DNA of 14,311 nt. It comes from DASWIP01 sp036397635 (lineage in GTDB: Bacteria > Actinomycetota > AC-67). How positions within the stretch are numbered: position 1 is the first letter of the stretch; each line of letters begins with the position of its first letter. The notes beneath the pieces are model-generated. The model saw only the letters and a list, made by a program, of their open reading frames with translations. It was not told the DNA's origin and did no database searches. Location of the stretch: contig DASWIP010000077.1 of the NCBI GenBank assembly GCA_036397635.1, positions 1 through 14,311 of the forward strand. Direction: 5' to 3'. Of this stretch, positions 12,827 to 14,311 are shown in pieces. A program made the translations under genes and the position numbers.

Positions 12827-12838
12827 GGGACTCGAACC
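12827..12838 (-). repeat. T-arm-like fragment, inverted copy of the 10661 remnant core
   Basis: The minus strand reads GGTTCGAGTCCC, identical over 12 bp to the start of the tRNA remnant at 10661 on the plus strand. The rest of the gap (12709-12959) shows no gene and no complete tRNA. With 12 bp and a conserved T-loop this may be a degraded tRNA end or chance. Confidence 0.35.
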
Positions 12839-12959
12839 TAGCTGAGATGTTCACGCGCAACCTCTTCCACGCGCTTGCTGATTCGCGTGGCCAGTCCTCA
12901 GATGACTGTGTAGGTCTGGGTGCTGGTTGCCATGCGGTCACCGTTGACGGCCCCGAGCG

Positions 12960-13679
12960 CTATCGAGGCGTCAACACACAGAACTCGTTGCCATCGGGAT
13001 CGGCCATGACCACCCAACTGACATTGCCCTGGCCGATGTCGATTCGAGTGGCGCCAAGAGAGACGAGACGGAATACCTCCGCTCGCTGATCACCGTCCTT
13101 AGGCGGAGCGATGTCGATATGGAGTCGGTTCTTTGCGCGCTTCGGTGCGTCCCGTGGCCCCCCGAACGTGATGAACTGTCCGCCGTCCCGTGAACGAATC
13201 GCAGTCTCGCCGTCTTGGTCCCACACGAGCGGCCACCCGAGGACCTCGCTCCAGAAGTAGCCGACGGCCGGGGACCCGTCGCACGTTAGCGATCCGAGGA
13301 GGCCGCGGTCGTCGACGAAGTTATTACCCGGCTCCAGGACGCAGAACTCGTTCCCTTCCGGGTCCGCCAGAACGAAGTGGTCGGAATCCGGGCCTTGACC
13401 GATGTCAATGTGACGGGCGCCGAGCTCTACCAACCGCTCTACGGTCGCACGCTGATCCTCGATCGATCTACTTGTGAGATCGAAGTGCATCCAGTTCGCC
13501 GACTGCTTCTCGTTCGGCGTGGTCACGAACCCGAGCCGGCAAAGCGTCCCATCACCGCCGGTGACGCTCGAATATCCCTGGTCTTCGCTGTATGCCCAGC
13601 CAAGCGCGGCGGCCCAGAAGCGAGCGAGCGCTACGTGGTCGTTTGCGTCGAACTCGACTGACCACAGGCGGGACGCCAT
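12960..13679 (-). CDS. Two-domain VOC (glyoxalase/bleomycin-resistance-like) protein
   Basis: The 239-residue product consists of two tandem VOC half-domains (about 1-118 and 125-239). Both have a C-terminal strand of the form ADP-[ED/D]-GNEFCVL and an internal GA(R/T)xIDIGQG segment, which shows that they are duplicates. The pattern WSVEFDANDHVALARFWAAALGW is typical of actinobacterial Glyoxalase_6-like proteins. VOC members can be metal-dependent isomerases, dioxygenases or drug-binding proteins; neither substrate nor metal ligands can be fixed here. ATG 13679 has GAGG 4 bases upstream and overlaps the TGA of an upstream membrane-protein-like remnant, so it was probably once the second gene of an operon. 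Confidence 0.88.
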   Translation of the reverse strand: MASRLWSVEFDANDHVALARFWAAALGWAYSEDQGYSSVTGGDGTLCRLGFVTTPNEKQSANWMHFDLTSRSIEDQRATVERLVELGARHIDIGQGPDSDHFVLADPEGNEFCVLEPGNNFVDDRGLLGSLTCDGSPAVGYFWSEVLGWPLVWDQDGETAIRSRDGGQFITFGGPRDAPKRAKNRLHIDIAPPKDGDQRAEVFRLVSLGATRIDIGQGNVSWVVMADPDGNEFCVLTPR

Positions 13680-13751
13680 CAGGCCTCGGCGGCTAGGTTC
13701 GGGCGTCGCATGGCGACGAGGATCATACCGGCGAAGATTAGCAGCGCACTA
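13679..13751 (-). pseudogene. C-terminal remnant of a membrane protein, possibly truncated by the HigBA segment
   Basis: Immediately upstream of the VOC gene the minus strand encodes a hydrophobic helix and basic tail, SALLIFAGMILVAMRRP followed by NLAAEA, then a TGA that overlaps the VOC ATG (TGATG). This resembles the end of a polytopic transporter. Beyond about 13751 the frame is only the shadow of higB, so the rest of such a gene would have been lost. Confidence 0.35.
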
Positions 13752-13759
13752 GGCATTCC

Positions 13760-14050
13760 TTGATCGCGTCGTTCAGGGATGCCGCAACCGAGGCGCTTTT
13801 CCACGGCGAGCGTGGGAAGACCGTCCGGCGGATCCCGCCGGATATCCGATCGGTGGCCGCGAGGAAACTGGACATGCTGAACGCCCCGCGAGAACTGGGC
13901 GACCTCCGCGCCCCGCCGGGGAACAGGTTGGAAGCCCTCAAAGGCGACTTGAAAGGCAAGCACAGCATCCGGATCAACGATCAGCGGCGGATCGTCTTCC
14001 GCTGGGAGACCGGCCATGCGCATGAAGTTTGGATCACGGATTACCACTAG
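13760..14050 (+). CDS. higB: HigB-type toxin of a type II toxin-antitoxin system (RelE superfamily)
   Basis: HigB toxins are ribosome-dependent mRNA endonucleases of the RelE/ParE fold. The 96-residue product matches the family along its length: MIASFRDAATEALFHGER at the N-terminus, a central KLDMLNAPRELGDLRAPPGNRLEALKGDLKG, and the terminal HSIRINDQRRIVFRWETG...VWITDYH. The start is TTG 13760, placed by homology at the conserved I-x-S-F-R-D; only a weak AGG lies upstream. higA follows after 9 bp, so this is the usual toxin-first higBA operon. It is divergent from the VOC gene. Confidence 0.92.
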   Translation: MIASFRDAATEALFHGERGKTVRRIPPDIRSVAARKLDMLNAPRELGDLRAPPGNRLEALKGDLKGKHSIRINDQRRIVFRWETGHAHEVWITDYH

Positions 14051-14059
14051 GGAGATGTG

Positions 14060-14311
14060 ATGCTGCCCAACAAGCGAGTCCCAACTCACCCCGGCGAGAT
14101 CTTGAGCGAGGAGTTCCTCAAGCCACTCGGCCTGACCCAGGTGGCTCTCGCCGAGCATCTCGAGGTCCCGATCCAGCGGATCAACGAGCTGATCCGGGGA
14201 AAGCGTGGAGTGACTCCAGAGACTGCCTGGCTGCTCGCCGGGGCGCTGGGGACGACGCCAGAGTTCTGGCTGAACCTTCAGGCCAATCATGACCTCGCGA
14301 AGGCGCGTCCA
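14060..14311 (+). CDS. higA: HigA-type antitoxin, XRE family, truncated by window edge
   Basis: HigA binds and neutralises HigB and represses the operon through an XRE helix-turn-helix. The first 84 residues are visible: a VPTHPGEILSEEFLKPLGL opening typical of HigA, the HTH (LTQVALAEHLEVPIQRINELIRGKRGVTPETAWLLAGALG) and the TPEFWLNLQANHDL segment. That is most of the usual ~95-110 residues, and the stop lies beyond the window. ATG 14060 follows GGAG by 5 bp, and the gene begins 9 bp after higB stops. Confidence 0.95.
   Translation, partial: MLPNKRVPTHPGEILSEEFLKPLGLTQVALAEHLEVPIQRINELIRGKRGVTPETAWLLAGALGTTPEFWLNLQANHDLAKARP

Noticed and set aside
12684..12941. 85-residue minus-strand open frame upstream of mntA
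   Set aside because: Overlaps the mntA promoter and operator, has no ribosome binding site and no protein-like pattern.
1..14311. CRISPR array, transposase or integrase
   Set aside because: No spaced direct repeats of suitable length and no transposase or recombinase motifs were seen on either strand.

Overview
This is a high-GC (roughly two-thirds G+C) bacterial chromosome segment. The gene set leuS, comEA, comEC, holA, rpsT and lepA in close linkage, promoters of the TANNNT type, and at least two probably leaderless or near-leaderless genes suggest an actinobacterium-like organism, most likely an uncultured deep-branching Actinomycetota. This is inference; a related high-GC phylum such as Chloroflexota is not excluded.

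Region 1 (1-9451) is ordinary core genome. On the minus strand it reads leuS, a cation diffusion facilitator, comEA, comEC, holA, then a small secreted protein and the 5' part of lepA. rpsT is the only plus-strand gene here, convergent with holA and divergent from the secreted protein. comEA, comEC and holA are packed with no gaps and probably form one transcript. comEC is odd: its reading frame runs about 80 codons into holA.

Region 2 (9560-10529) is the most unusual part. An intact tRNA-Ala(GGC) gene, on the minus strand, is followed immediately and in frame by two tandem, diverged, single-motif LAGLIDADG homing-endonuclease-like genes. Each ends in the same C-x4-C-x9-C-x2-H-Y-Y zinc-knuckle-like tail. 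The first has no ordinary start codon between the tRNA 3' end and its LAGLIDADG motif, so its frame runs back through the tRNA. The second overlaps the first and has its Shine-Dalgarno inside the first gene's zinc-knuckle codons. This looks like a tRNA-linked, translationally coupled, possibly heterodimeric endonuclease pair.

Region 3 (10598-14311) is accessory. It opens with two strong hairpins and a tRNA 3'-end remnant. It then carries an ArsR/SRPBCC operon with a palindromic operator, an uncharacterised coding-like remnant, an XRE-MntA/HepT (MNT-HEPN) toxin-antitoxin pair with a palindromic operator on its -10, a second T-arm-like fragment in inverted orientation, a two-domain VOC protein, a likely truncated membrane-protein tail, and a HigBA toxin-antitoxin pair cut by the window end. 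No integrase or transposase is visible, so how this segment arrived cannot be decided from the window.
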